Of a stretch of DNA of 34,057 nucleotides, positions 1-6,747 are shown in pieces. The DNA comes from Candidatus Peribacteria bacterium (GTDB lineage: Bacteria > Patescibacteriota > Gracilibacteria > Peribacterales > Peribacteraceae). The position numbers and the translations under genes are program-made. The notes beneath the pieces are model-generated. The model saw only the letters and a program-made list of their open reading frames with translations, was not told the DNA's origin and made no database searches. Where the stretch lies: the NCBI GenBank assembly GCA_016866875.1, contig VGKY01000009.1, forward strand, positions 1 through 34,057, written 5' to 3'. Each line of letters starts with the position of its first letter. Position 1 is the first letter of the stretch.

Positions 1-1008
1 AAACGCAATCACGGGAGTGCCACAGGCCATCGACTCGAGAGCGACTAAGTTGAAGTCTTCGTCTCCCGGTATAACGGTGGCTAAGGCGTTACCATAGAGA
101 CCTCGCAGCTCCTCTTTCGGGCGGTAGCCCAGGAAGGTAATGAGCTTTGAGCTTTGAGCTTTGAGCTTTGAGGACCGCGTCTCTATCTGATTGGCAAGTT
201 GCTCCAAGCGCTTTCGATCCGGACCTTCACCGACGATCTTCAGGGGAATTCCCAGGTTGCCGCATGCCTCGATGGCGAGGGTAATGCGTTTGTAGGGGAC
301 GAGGGTGGAGACGACCAAAAAATAGCTTTCAGCTTTCAGCTTTCGGCTTTCCTGCCCGGCCAGTGGGTCGGTCGGACGGGCAGATTTCGGCAACAGCCAG
401 AAATCGTCGATGGGCGGGTAGAGGACGGTACTGGGCTTACGCCAGTAGAGCTCGATGCGGCGTTGCACTTCCTTCGATGCGGCGAGGATCACGTCTGCCC
501 TCGCGGAGGACTCGGAGTCCCAGACACGGAGCTTGTGGAAGACGTGTTCCAGATACGCGCGCTTGAGGGGTCCGAGTACTCCCTGCGATGCGCGTTCGAG
601 CACGTCATGGGTGCGGTCCCAGAGGAAGCGGGCGGGGGAGTTTACAAAGGAAATATGCTTCGGCTTTCCGTTGGTGATGATGCCGTGGGCGAATGCCGAG
701 GAGCTGGAGATCACAAGGTCAAACATACTGAAATCCCATGCCTCAATGGCTTTTGGGAAGCAGGATAAATACAGGTGATGATTGAACGGCAAAGCTGAAA
801 GCTGAAAGCTGATAGCTGAAAGCTTCTCCACCGTATTTTGCAGTTTGCTTACGCGTACACGTTCTTTCGGGAACCACTCTCCAAGCTTCCTCTCGTCGTA
901 GAGAAGCGTGTAGATCGGGGCATCGGGGAACATCTCAGAAAGGACGCGGAGAACCCGTTCGGCCCCGCCTTTCATCGTGAGGAGTTCATGGACGAGAGCT
1001 ACCTTCAT
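1..1008 (-). CDS. Glycosyltransferase family 4 (GT4/GT-B), partial at window edge
   Basis: The frame reads from an ATG at 1008 to the window start without a stop (336 codons, C-terminus missing). It starts MKVALVHELLTMKGGAERV, the usual GT4 N-terminal strand with the Gly-rich GGAE turn. Further on are a second Rossmann start (YFLVVSTLVPYKRITLAIEA), the donor-site stretch KIVGEGPDRKRLE, and GDEDFNLVALESMACGTPV, which corresponds to the family's E-x7-E nucleotide-sugar motif. It should transfer a sugar from an activated donor in the cytoplasm, for surface glycan or glycolipid synthesis; donor and acceptor cannot be told. Three 7-bp tandem repeats (about 791-825, 323-350, 142-172) are translated in frame as KLSA/FQLSA, RKLKAES and SSKLKAQSSKL-like peptides. 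A GATACT box lies 7 bases upstream of the ATG. The gene is divergent from typA. Confidence 0.88.
   Translation of the reverse strand, partial: MKVALVHELLTMKGGAERVLRVLSEMFPDAPIYTLLYDERKLGEWFPKERVRVSKLQNTVEKLSAISFQLSALPFNHHLYLSCFPKAIEAWDFSMFDLVISSSSAFAHGIITNGKPKHISFVNSPARFLWDRTHDVLERASQGVLGPLKRAYLEHVFHKLRVWDSESSARADVILAASKEVQRRIELYWRKPSTVLYPPIDDFWLLPKSARPTDPLAGQESRKLKAESYFLVVSTLVPYKRITLAIEACGNLGIPLKIVGEGPDRKRLEQLANQIETRSSKLKAQSSKLITFLGYRPKEELRGLYGNALATVIPGDEDFNLVALESMACGTPVIAF
142..172. repeat. Heptanucleotide tandem repeat GAGCTTT inside glycosyltransferase gene
   Basis: About four and a half copies of GAGCTTT stand in a row. The frame of the minus-strand glycosyltransferase stays open across them and the repeat is translated as SSKLKAQSSKL, between the two halves of the C-terminal Rossmann domain. 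Similar heptamers are at 323-350 and 791-825. Confidence 0.9.
323..350. repeat. Heptanucleotide tandem repeat AGCTTTC inside glycosyltransferase gene
   Basis: About four units of AGCTTTC, the last with one change, read in frame in the minus-strand gene as a short RKLKAES peptide at the boundary between the two GT-B domains. Confidence 0.85.
791..825. repeat. Heptanucleotide tandem repeat (AAGCTGA type) inside glycosyltransferase gene
   Basis: Five imperfect heptamers of the AGCTGAA type, translated on the minus strand as KLSAISFQLSA near residues 61-73. The family motifs resume on both sides, so the repeat is a tolerated insertion. Confidence 0.85.
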
Positions 1009-1055
1009 CCCTCGTAGTATCGTCGAGAAAGCGCACGTTTACCACGGGATTCCCA

Positions 1056-1084
1056 TTGTGCACCTGTGGCAAAACGGCTACAGT
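1056..1084 (+). promoter_or_regulatory. Sigma-70-type promoter for typA
   Basis: TTGTGC (1056-1061) and TACAGT (1079-1084) are separated by exactly 17 bases. The predicted transcript start is near 1091, seven bases before the ATG of a 12-codon open frame (1098) and about 83 bases before the real typA ATG. Confidence 0.6.
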
Positions 1085-1097
1085 GCTGCGTCATTTT

Positions 1098-1136
1098 ATG
1101 GATATGAGAAATATTGCCATCACCCGCCTTCGCTAG
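1098..1136 (+). other. Upstream mini-ORF duplicating the first codons of typA
   Basis: ATG at 1098 opens MDMRNIAITRLR and stops at TAG (1134-1136). Its first 25 or so bases match the real typA start at 1174 with only two or three changes, so it is a duplicated 5' end of typA. An imperfect hairpin (CCCGCC near 1123, GGCGGG near 1145) lies between the copies. It is out of frame with typA. It may be a relic, or a translated leader that affects typA expression. Confidence 0.7.
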
Positions 1137-1173
1137 GAGCTTCGGCGGGCAGGTCGCGCACCACCCCTTCATT

Positions 1174-2985
1174 ATGGATATTAGAAATATCGCCATCATC
1201 GCTCATGTGGACCACGGCAAGACCACGCTCGTGGATGGACTTCTTCGCCAAGGCGGTGCGTTCAACGATCACGAGGAAGTCGGAGAGCTCATCATGGACA
1301 GCAACGCCCAAGAGAAAGAGCGCGGTATCACGATCTACGCGAAGAATGCCGCAATCCGCTACAAGGACTGCCGGATCAATCTCGTCGATACACCGGGGCA
1401 TGCGGACTTCGGCTCCGAAGTCGAGCGCGTGCTCGGGACGGTGGATTGTGTGCTCCTCGTCGTTGACGCACAGGAAGGGCCGATGCCCCAAACGAAGTTC
1501 GTGCTCAAGAAGGCTCTTGCGATGGGTCTCAATCCCATCGTCGTCATCAACAAGATCGACAAGCCTGCTGCCCGTCCGATGGAAGTGGTGGATATGGTCT
1601 TCGATCTCTTCGTCGCACTCGGAGCCTCCGATGCGCAGCTCGACTTCTCCTACATCTTCGCCATCGCGCGTGAGGGCATTGCGAAGAGAAAAATCGAGGA
1701 TACTTCCAAGGATCTCACGCCGCTCTTCGATCTGATTTTGGAGAAAGTGCCTCCGGCCAAGCAAATCACTTCGGTGCCGTTTCGCATGCAGCCGGCCAGT
1801 CTGGACTACGACAACTACGTCGGGCGCTTGGCCGTCGGGCGCGTCACCGAGGGGCAGATCAAGGTTGGTGACAAGGTCTTCATCAAGGCGGAAGGCGCTC
1901 CGACCCGCACAGCAAAGATCAGTAAGCTCTTCCGCAACGAGGGTGTGCAGAGGGTTGAGATTCCCGTTGGCAGCGCCGGAGACATCGTCATCATCGCCGG
2001 CATTGCCGATATCAACGTCGGAGAGACCATCACGACAGACGAAGCTGCAGAGCCGCTCCCCGCACTGCGCATCGATCCTCCGACGATCTCGATGAACTTT
2101 CTCGTCAACAACTCTCCGTTTGCCGGCAAGGAAGGCAAGCTCGTGACGACGCGGCATATCCGCGCGCGACTCGAGAAGGAAAAGGAGACCAACGTCGGAC
2201 TTGTCGTCGAGGACATCCCCGGATCGGACTCCTACAAAGTTTCCGGCCGCGGTGAGCTTCACCTCTCCGTGCTTCTCGAGCAGATGCGCCGCGAGGGATT
2301 TGAGCTGCAGGTCTCGCGCCCCGAGGTCATCATCCGCGACGGGGCAAACGGCAAGGAGGAACCCGTGGAGCAAGTCATCATCGATGTGCCGGAGACTGCT
2401 ACAGGAACCGTCATCGATATGCTGACACGCCGCAAAGGAGAGATGGCCGACATGCGCACGGAGAACGGTCACACACGCCTCGAATTCACCGCTCCCACGC
2501 GTGGACTGCTCGGGCTTCGGGGAGACTTCATCATTGAAACGCGAGGAGAGGGGATTTTGTCTCATTCGTTCCTGCGGTACGAGCCGTGGAAGGGGGAGAT
2601 CCCATCGCGCTCCCGCGGTTCCATCATGTCGATGCTCCATGGCACGGCAACGGCGTACGATCTCTGGAAGCTCGAGGAGCGCGGACGACTCTTCATCATT
2701 CCGGGTACGCTCATGTACGAAGGCATGATCATCGGTGAGAGCGCGAAGGATCAGGACATGGAGGTGAACGTCACCAAGGGAAAGAAGCTGACGAACATGC
2801 GTGCCTCGGGAAGTGATGAGGCGGTGAACCTCACGCCCGTACAGCCGATGACCTTGGAGCAAGCGCTCGAGTACATCGCCGATGATGAGCTCGTCGAGAT
2901 CACGCCAAGCAACATTCGTCTCAGAAAGAAGCTCCTGACAGATAACGAGCGACGGCGCGCGCGCAATGCTGCAAAAGGGGAGTAG
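1174..2985 (+). CDS. typA: Ribosome-associated translational GTPase TypA/BipA
   Basis: This 603-residue protein has the normal length for TypA/BipA, a GTPase related to EF-G that binds ribosomes and affects subunit assembly, especially under cold or stress. Visible motifs: P-loop AHVDHGKTT (residues 11-19), switch I RGITI, G3 [10 protein letters not shown]4 NKID, then the EF-Tu-like beta-barrel domain, the EF-G-like domains and the family-specific C-terminal domain, with GLRGDF and [11 protein letters not shown] chose the ATG at 1174 because it gives the standard N-terminus [16 protein letters not shown]; an in-frame TTG farther upstream would add residues encoded by the hairpin insertion. 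A promoter and a duplicated mini-ORF lie upstream. Confidence 0.97.
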   Translation: MDIRNIAIIAHVDHGKTTLVDGLLRQGGAFNDHEEVGELIMDSNAQEKERGITIYAKNAAIRYKDCRINLVDTPGHADFGSEVERVLGTVDCVLLVVDAQEGPMPQTKFVLKKALAMGLNPIVVINKIDKPAARPMEVVDMVFDLFVALGASDAQLDFSYIFAIAREGIAKRKIEDTSKDLTPLFDLILEKVPPAKQITSVPFRMQPASLDYDNYVGRLAVGRVTEGQIKVGDKVFIKAEGAPTRTAKISKLFRNEGVQRVEIPVGSAGDIVIIAGIADINVGETITTDEAAEPLPALRIDPPTISMNFLVNNSPFAGKEGKLVTTRHIRARLEKEKETNVGLVVEDIPGSDSYKVSGRGELHLSVLLEQMRREGFELQVSRPEVIIRDGANGKEEPVEQVIIDVPETATGTVIDMLTRRKGEMADMRTENGHTRLEFTAPTRGLLGLRGDFIIETRGEGILSHSFLRYEPWKGEIPSRSRGSIMSMLHGTATAYDLWKLEERGRLFIIPGTLMYEGMIIGESAKDQDMEVNVTKGKKLTNMRASGSDEAVNLTPVQPMTLEQALEYIADDELVEITPSNIRLRKKLLTDNERRRARNAAKGE

Positions 2986-3066
2986 GTGCGGACCGGTCTT
3001 ACAAAACGGCTATTGGATTGAAAATAATCATCCAAAATGCCCATAGCGCGGGAATGAAAAGTTTGC

Positions 3067-3072
3067 TATACT
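3067..3072 (+). promoter_or_regulatory. Extended -10 box upstream of candidate small RNA
   Basis: TATACT preceded by TGC forms an extended -10 element (TGnTATACT). No protein start follows closely. The predicted transcript would begin near 3079 and run into the hairpin at 3127-3157. No good -35 box is visible. Confidence 0.45.
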
Positions 3073-3078
3073 AGTTAC

Positions 3079-3165
3079 GTCATCGGTTGATGGATTCACT
3101 TCTGTCGATCGCTGACCAAAACAAACACCGTCCCTAGGAGCAATCCTCAGTGGCGGTTTTGTTTA
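3079..3165 (+). ncRNA. Candidate small RNA between promoter and terminator
   Basis: About 87 bases lie between the extended -10 box and a terminator-like hairpin. There is no convincing open frame. The 3' hairpin is capped by a GCAA tetraloop closed by AGGA/UCCU. I do not recognise SRP RNA, 6S RNA or tmRNA signatures. The assignment rests only on the spacing of promoter and terminator. Confidence 0.3.
3127..3165 (+). terminator. Terminator-like hairpin with TTTTGTTT tail
   Basis: ACCG at 3127-3130 pairs with CGGT at 3154-3157, with an inner AGGA-GCAA-UCCU hairpin and a small internal loop. The tail is TTTTGTTTA. It would end the transcript from 3079 and any read-through from typA. It abuts the stop codon of the minus-strand GIY-YIG gene. 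Confidence 0.5.
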
Positions 3166-3411
3166 TGTGCGGGATGCGACGAGCTGCAGCTTTTCCTTGC
3201 GATGCATCTTCTTCACGGCAGCTTCCCGCTTTCGTGCTTCGCTCATCGTCGAGAACTCTTCATGGTGGATAATCTTCACGGGACGTCTGCTTCTGGTGTA
3301 CTTCGCTCCTTTCCCTGCGTTGTGCAGCGCTTCGCGCGCCGAGAGATCAATGCACGTACCGCTATAGAGCGAATCATCGCTGCAGCGGGCGAGGTAGAAG
3401 TAGTGGGGCAC
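3163..3411 (-). CDS. Small GIY-YIG nuclease-superfamily protein (YhbQ/UPF0213 type)
   Basis: This 82-residue single-domain protein starts at GTG. The GIY-YIG core appears as FYLARCSDDSLYSGTC, where Tyr-Leu and Leu-Tyr-Ser-Gly replace the canonical GIY and YIG triplets. The conserved Arg follows in SAREALHNAGKGAKYTRSRRP, then the Glu-containing helix SEARKREAAVKKMHRKEKL. Members of this family are small structure-specific or uncharacterised nucleases thought to act in DNA repair; the substrate is unknown here. The start codon is only 12 bases downstream of the encoded CCA of tRNA-Lys on the same strand, so the two are probably one transcript and tRNA 3' processing would free the mRNA. A paralogue lies at 24378-24638. 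Confidence 0.85.
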   Translation of the reverse strand: MPHYFYLARCSDDSLYSGTCIDLSAREALHNAGKGAKYTRSRRPVKIIHHEEFSTMSEARKREAAVKKMHRKEKLQLVASRT

Positions 3412-3423
3412 GAATGCGGAGGA

Positions 3424-3499
3424 TGGTGGGTCGGCTGGGGATCGAACCCAGGACCAATGCCTTAAAAGGGCACTGCTCTACCAACTGAGCTACCGACCC
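3424..3499 (-). tRNA. tRNA-Lys (anticodon TTT)
   Basis: On the minus strand the acceptor GGGTCGG pairs with CCGACCC, followed by discriminator A and an encoded CCA. The D arm GTAGCTCAGTTGGTAGAGC, the anticodon loop CTTTTAA and the T arm GGTTCGATCC are all standard. The anticodon TTT reads AAA/AAG lysine codons. Confidence 0.95.
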
Positions 3500-3577
3500 A
3501 AAGGGTATATGGACAAAGGAGCAACACGGGGATCGAGCAGTACCTTTTATCTATGACGGCCGCTGCGCGGCCTAGGC

Positions 3578-3594
3578 ACTGAGCTACCGACCCA
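3578..3594 (-). pseudogene. tRNA-Lys 5'-half remnant
   Basis: Seventeen bases are identical to the acceptor and D-arm start of the adjacent tRNA-Lys (3484-3500), including the T just before the acceptor stem. No matching 3' acceptor strand follows. Instead there is a perfect small palindrome (GGCCGC-TGC-GCGGCC, near 3558-3572) and unrelated sequence. This is a partial duplication of the tRNA gene, not a functional tRNA. Confidence 0.7.
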
Positions 3595-3650
3595 CTGGGG
3601 ACATTGTATGGACTTCCGCGCACATCGTCGACTGCCTGTAGGATACTTCC

Positions 3651-4415
3651 GTGATCGATTCCCATTGCCACCTGGCTGACCGGAAGTTCGATGCCGATCT
3701 TGCAGCGGTGCTATCGCGTGCAGGCTTGGCAGGAGTTGATCGTATGATCTGCATAGCAGACTCAATCGATGAGTCTGAAAAATGTTTGAAAATAGCTGAA
3801 AAGTTTGATCAAATTTTTTGTACAGTCGGAGTACATCCGCACCATGCTGCGTTGTGGGACGTAACCAATGGCCAAGGGCAAATGGCGAAGATGCTCTCCA
3901 ACAGGAAGGTCGTCGCTGTTGGGGAGATCGGGCTGGATTATCACTATATGAAAAGTCCGAGAGAGCTACAGATTGCAGCATTTCGTGCGCAAGTTGAGAT
4001 TGCCAAGCATCTCGGGAAGCCCGCGGTCGTCCACTGTCGTGAAGCGATTGAGGACATTCGGGCGATCATCCTCGAAGTGCAGCCGCGGGTTGTAATCCAC
4101 TGCTGTACGGACAGGTGGGAAGATGTTGAGCCGCTGGTGGCAGCTGGGCATTTCCTCTCTTTCACAGGGATAGCAACGTTTCCTTCTTCCGAGGAGATCC
4201 GCAGGACGATCCGGATGTGTCCTATGGATCAGCTGATGATCGAGACGGATAGTCCGTACCTCGCACCGATTCCCTATCGCGGAAAGCGCAACGAACCGGC
4301 GTACGTGGTGGAGGTTGCTCGGTGCATCGCCCAGGAGAAGGGGATGACGTTTGAAGAGGTTGATCGCATGACGACGGAGAACACGGAGCGGTTTTTCGGC
4401 CTTCCGGATTCGTAA
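3651..4415 (+). CDS. tatD: TatD family metal-dependent DNase
   Basis: This 254-residue protein has the full TatD/YcfH pattern: N-terminal metal ligands in MIDSHCHLADRKFD, the strand VGVHPHHA, the metal-bridging Glu in AVGEIGLDYHY, the His motifs KPAVVHCR and VVIHCCTD, and the final catalytic Asp in IETDSPYLAP followed by RGKRNEPAYV. These proteins are TIM-barrel hydrolases of the amidohydrolase superfamily with 3'-5' DNase or deoxyribonuclease activity in repair and DNA turnover. The start is a GTG at 3651. A TAGGAT box sits six bases before it, so a leaderless mRNA is likely. It stands alone between tRNA genes. Confidence 0.95.
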   Translation: MIDSHCHLADRKFDADLAAVLSRAGLAGVDRMICIADSIDESEKCLKIAEKFDQIFCTVGVHPHHAALWDVTNGQGQMAKMLSNRKVVAVGEIGLDYHYMKSPRELQIAAFRAQVEIAKHLGKPAVVHCREAIEDIRAIILEVQPRVVIHCCTDRWEDVEPLVAAGHFLSFTGIATFPSSEEIRRTIRMCPMDQLMIETDSPYLAPIPYRGKRNEPAYVVEVARCIAQEKGMTFEEVDRMTTENTERFFGLPDS

Positions 4416-4446
4416 TCCCTGAGACATACTCATAGTGCGGATTGTC

Positions 4447-4521
4447 GCCCTCGTAGGTTAACGGATAGACCACTGGCCTCCGAAGCCGGGAATACAGGTT
4501 CAATTCCTGTCGAGGGCACCA
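4447..4521 (+). tRNA. tRNA-Arg (anticodon CCG)
   Basis: The acceptor GCCCTCG pairs with CGAGGGC, followed by A and an encoded CCA. The anticodon loop CTCCGAA lies in a five-pair stem (CTGGC/GCCGG), and the T arm is AGGTTCAATTCCT. CCG reads CGG arginine codons. Confidence 0.93.
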
Positions 4522-4556
4522 TAGAAATAGAGAGCGAAGGCGGGAGGCGATGACAG

Positions 4557-4607
4557 TGGAGCCTGTGGTGAGCTTGTCGAACCATTCAAATCCCGCCGGG
4601 CACACCA
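4557..4607 (+). pseudogene. tRNA 3'-end remnant joined to an interspersed repeat
   Basis: Bases 4584-4607 look like a T loop, T-stem 3' strand, acceptor 3' strand, discriminator and CCA (TTCAAAT, CCCGC, CGGGCAC, A, CCA). The expected 5' partner strands (GCGGG and GTGCCCG) are absent. In their place is a GTGAGCTTGTCGAACCA-type repeat of the kind spread through this genome. This is probably a tRNA gene broken by repeat insertion or recombination. Confidence 0.45.
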
Positions 4608-4697
4608 TTTTGATGTTCCAGATGGCAATGTGCCTTGCGCTTCCACGTCTGCATACGTACGATCGTTCGGCGAATCAGATGTCTTTCTCTTCACCGT

Positions 4698-4774
4698 GCG
4701 GATGTAGCTCAGTTGGCTAGAGCGGCGCCTTGCCAAGGCGCAGGTCGCGGGTTCGACCCCCGTCATCCGCTCCA
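4698..4774 (+). tRNA. tRNA-Gly (anticodon GCC)
   Basis: The acceptor GCGGATG pairs with CATCCGC, followed by discriminator T and an encoded CCA. The D arm is GTAGCTCAGTTGGCTAGAGC, the anticodon stem-loop GCGCC-TTGCCAA-GGCGC and the T arm GGGTTCGACCCCC. It reads GGC/GGU. Confidence 0.95.
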
Positions 4775-4781
4775 CTTCGCG

Positions 4782-4808
4782 AGGAGAAAACCGAGCGGTT
4801 TTCCTCCT
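4782..4808. repeat. Hairpin between the two tRNA-Gly genes
   Basis: AGGAGAAAACCG pairs with CGGTTTTCCTCCT with one bulged base, giving about 11 pairs. It lies just downstream of tRNA-Gly(GCC). The strong T run is inside the stem, so it may be a processing or attenuating structure and not a classical terminator. Confidence 0.55.
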
Positions 4809-4815
4809 GCGCTAT

Positions 4816-4889
4816 GCGGGATTAGTACAGTGGTAGTATGCGAGCTTCCCAAGCTTGAGACGCGGGTTCGATTCCCGTATCCCGCTCCA
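4816..4889 (+). tRNA. tRNA-Gly (anticodon CCC)
   Basis: The acceptor GCGGGAT pairs with ATCCCGC, followed by T and an encoded CCA. The D arm is short (TAGTACAGTGGTAGTA), the anticodon stem-loop CGAGC-TTCCCAA-GCTTG and the T arm GGGTTCGATTCCC. It reads GGG glycine codons. Its anticodon is a normal CCC for glycine, and nothing suggests UGA decoding. Confidence 0.94.
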
Positions 4890-4890
4890 T

Positions 4891-4920
4891 CCGGCTTCGC
4901 CCCTTCGGGGCTACGCCGGG
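4891..4920. repeat. Palindromic hairpin after the tRNA cluster
   Basis: CCGGC-TTCG-CCCC, a TTCG loop, then GGGC-TACG-CCGGG form a stem with one internal loop. It begins two bases after the CCA of tRNA-Gly(CCC) and resembles the short GC-rich palindromes found elsewhere in the window. It may also end the tRNA transcript. Confidence 0.6.
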
Positions 4921-4954
4921 ATTTCGATTACCAAAGTGAGAACGAAGCCGGGCA

Positions 4955-5685
4955 TCACATACTCACCGTCAGCAGCACCGGCAGGTGGTCGGAGATGCGT
5001 ACATCAGAAAGGACTTCTGCTTTCACATCGGTGATGCCTTCCGAGCAGAGGAAGAGGTCGAGGGGTAGACGTGGGTGGCACGCTGGGAACGTCGCAGGAT
5101 TGGTAGCCCGGATGACGCGTAGATCCGCAGATCGCAGGAGCGGTGTGAGCTCCTTGATGCCGCCGTAGTCGTTGAAGTCTCCACAGACAATAGTCTTGCC
5201 TCTGCCCTTTACGAGCTCTCCGATTTCCTGAAACTGCCGTTGGCGTACGGAGGCATGGAGTGAGAAGTGTCCGACCAGCAGAGAGAGATCGTTGCCCATC
5301 GTCACATCGTAGAGGAGCTTCTTCGTGCCGCTGTGAAACTGTCGGGCGGCGCAGGGTAACTTCTCGACGCTGAAGATACCGTTGCAGTTGTCGCGAAAGA
5401 GAGGAAGACGACGGAGCACACTTCCCATGCCGTACTTCGTGTCTACACGTTTGCATCGGTAGGCACCAAAATTGCGCATCAGGGCTGGATCGTGGTGGAT
5501 CTCAAGCAGGCAGCAGACATCGGACGGACATTCTCGATGAGCTCACGAAAGCCGCTGTGTACTGCGTCAATGACGGCGCGCGGCGTGTGGAGGTAGCGCC
5601 ATGACCGCGTCAGGTACCCCCGAAGCGAACCGTCGAGACCCGTCTCGTAGCCGAGGTTTAAGCAGCAGGATGGTCAGGTGTGCAT
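4955..5685 (-). pseudogene. Endonuclease/exonuclease/phosphatase (EEP) family gene broken by frameshifts
   Basis: The intact 3' part (5479 to 4955) encodes two EEP hallmarks: VGHFSLHASVRQRQF with CGDFND, and the C-terminal ISDHLPVLLTV. The rest of the N-terminal domain is readable only by changing frame twice: near 5518-5524 (a frame encoding GFRELIENVRP must join PSDVCCLLEIHHDP) and near 5657-5660 (TILLL must join LNLGYETGLDGSLRGY). The ATG at 5685 opens a frame that stops after three codons. An AT-rich promoter-like stretch lies upstream. Intact EEP enzymes cleave phosphodiester or phosphate bonds with a metal. Sequencing error is the alternative explanation, but two events in 150 bases make decay more likely. 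Confidence 0.75.
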
Positions 5686-5746
5686 TTTTATATATTATAA
5701 AATATTATCACAAATATAGCAAATACACAGAGAATGCGTTTTGTGG

Positions 5747-5752
5747 TAGAAT
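5747..5752 (+). promoter_or_regulatory. Extended -10 box placing transcription start on the pilin ATG
   Basis: TGG followed by TAGAAT is an extended -10 element. The A of the pilin start codon (5759) is seven bases after it, where transcription should start, so the mRNA would be leaderless. The surrounding 5690-5750 is very AT-rich compared with the rest of the window. Confidence 0.55.
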
Positions 5753-5758
5753 ATTTCG

Positions 5759-6124
5759 ATGTTCTCGTTATGGAGCACCCTCGGCAAAACGCTCTCGCAG
5801 ATGGCATCTGCGCAGAGTCAGGTGAATAGCAACGTCAATCTGATTCAGCCACTGACAGGTGGGTCGAGTGGCTCGATTCCTCTTTCTGGACTGCCGATTT
5901 TCACGTACATCACCACAGGACTTGCTTGGCTCCAGGAAGTCGCCGTTGGTCTGGTGATCCTGTGGCTCGTATTTGCGGGTATCAGCTACATGATCTCGGG
6001 CAACGATCAGGCCAAGCGAACGCAAGCAAAGGACCATGCCGTTGCGGCGATCATCGGTCTTCTCATGCTCTTCCTCCTTGGATTCATTTTGACTCTTCTC
6101 AATGCCAATTTCTTCAAACAGTGA
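5759..6124 (+). CDS. VirB2/TrbC-like pilin (T4SS_pilin type), first gene of operon
   Basis: This is a 121-residue membrane protein. An N-terminal hydrophobic or signal-like segment and an A/S/N-rich linker are followed by two transmembrane helices (about residues 52-80 and 92-115). Between them is the cytoplasmic turn YMISGNDQAKRTQAKDHAVA. The pattern of a Gly-rich helix, a YxxSG-D...K..AK turn and a second helix with GL matches the small pilins of type IV secretion systems in candidate-phylum bacteria. It probably forms the pilus or a membrane precursor pool. The stop overlaps the next gene's ATG by one base (TGATG), which suggests translational coupling. Confidence 0.7.
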   Translation: MFSLWSTLGKTLSQMASAQSQVNSNVNLIQPLTGGSSGSIPLSGLPIFTYITTGLAWLQEVAVGLVILWLVFAGISYMISGNDQAKRTQAKDHAVAAIIGLLMLFLLGFILTLLNANFFKQ

Positions 6125-6747
6125 TGCAAGTTCGCCCTCTGCAGATCGGCGCCTTGCTCGCACAACTCTTCCTCGTGGGCACGGCTTTCGCAGGACCTCC
6201 GCCGGTAGCATACCCCGAGGGGGATCCGTGCACGTACATTGGAGGTAGACACTGCGGCGTGAGTGCTGCGTCTGTCGAAGCTGACGTCAATGCCTCCATC
6301 GTGAAGATCGTGGAATTCCTGGCAGCGGGTGCAGGCGGGCTCGTCGTGCTCTACACCGTCGTCGGTGGTCTCCAGATGCTCTATTCCTTTGGTGACGAAG
6401 GGAAGTTTGCCCGCGGACAAACCAGTGTCCGCTGGGCGCTCATCGGGTTTGCTCTGGTGCTCGGGTCCCAGATGATCGTCAACTTCATCTACGACCGCGC
6501 AAGGGTGGCTGTCGGAGCCACTCCATTGCTCAGTCTCATGACCTCGATCGTCGACACCATCACCAACCTCATGACGGTGATCTTCGTCATCGTGGCGATG
6601 GCCGCTGGCGTGAAGGCGATCATCGGGCAGGGTAAGCAGGAGGAGTTCACTGCAGCCAAGCGGGCGATTGGCTTTGCCATCGCCGGCGCGTTCGTCATCA
6701 ACCTCGCTCGTGCACTTTCGAAAGCAGTCTTCATCGTTCTCGGATGA
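6124..6747 (+). CDS. Tandem VirB2/TrbC-like membrane protein (two pilin units in one chain)
   Basis: This 207-residue protein starts at the ATG in TGATG. A cleavable signal peptide (about residues 1-23, ending AFAG) precedes a Cys-containing periplasmic stretch (DPCTYIGGRHCGV). Two similar units follow, each a helix, a polar turn and a helix. Unit 1 has GGLQMLYSFGDEGKFARGQT and unit 2 has AGVKAIIGQGKQEEFTAAKR. Both resemble the single unit of the neighbouring genes, so this looks like a fused double pilin, or a VirB2 plus a VirB3/VirB6-like partner. The gene overlaps the next by four bases (ATGA). Confidence 0.62.
   Translation: MQVRPLQIGALLAQLFLVGTAFAGPPPVAYPEGDPCTYIGGRHCGVSAASVEADVNASIVKIVEFLAAGAGGLVVLYTVVGGLQMLYSFGDEGKFARGQTSVRWALIGFALVLGSQMIVNFIYDRARVAVGATPLLSLMTSIVDTITNLMTVIFVIVAMAAGVKAIIGQGKQEEFTAAKRAIGFAIAGAFVINLARALSKAVFIVLG

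Noticed and set aside
1120-2862. Long open frame on the minus strand opposite typA (580 codons)
   Set aside because: It is antisense to a gene with complete family motifs, shows no domain, and is rich in Arg/Asp/His as expected from a shadow of a GC-biased gene.
4222-4775. Minus-strand frames over the tRNA genes
   Set aside because: Their peptides are translations of tRNA complements, a familiar false positive.
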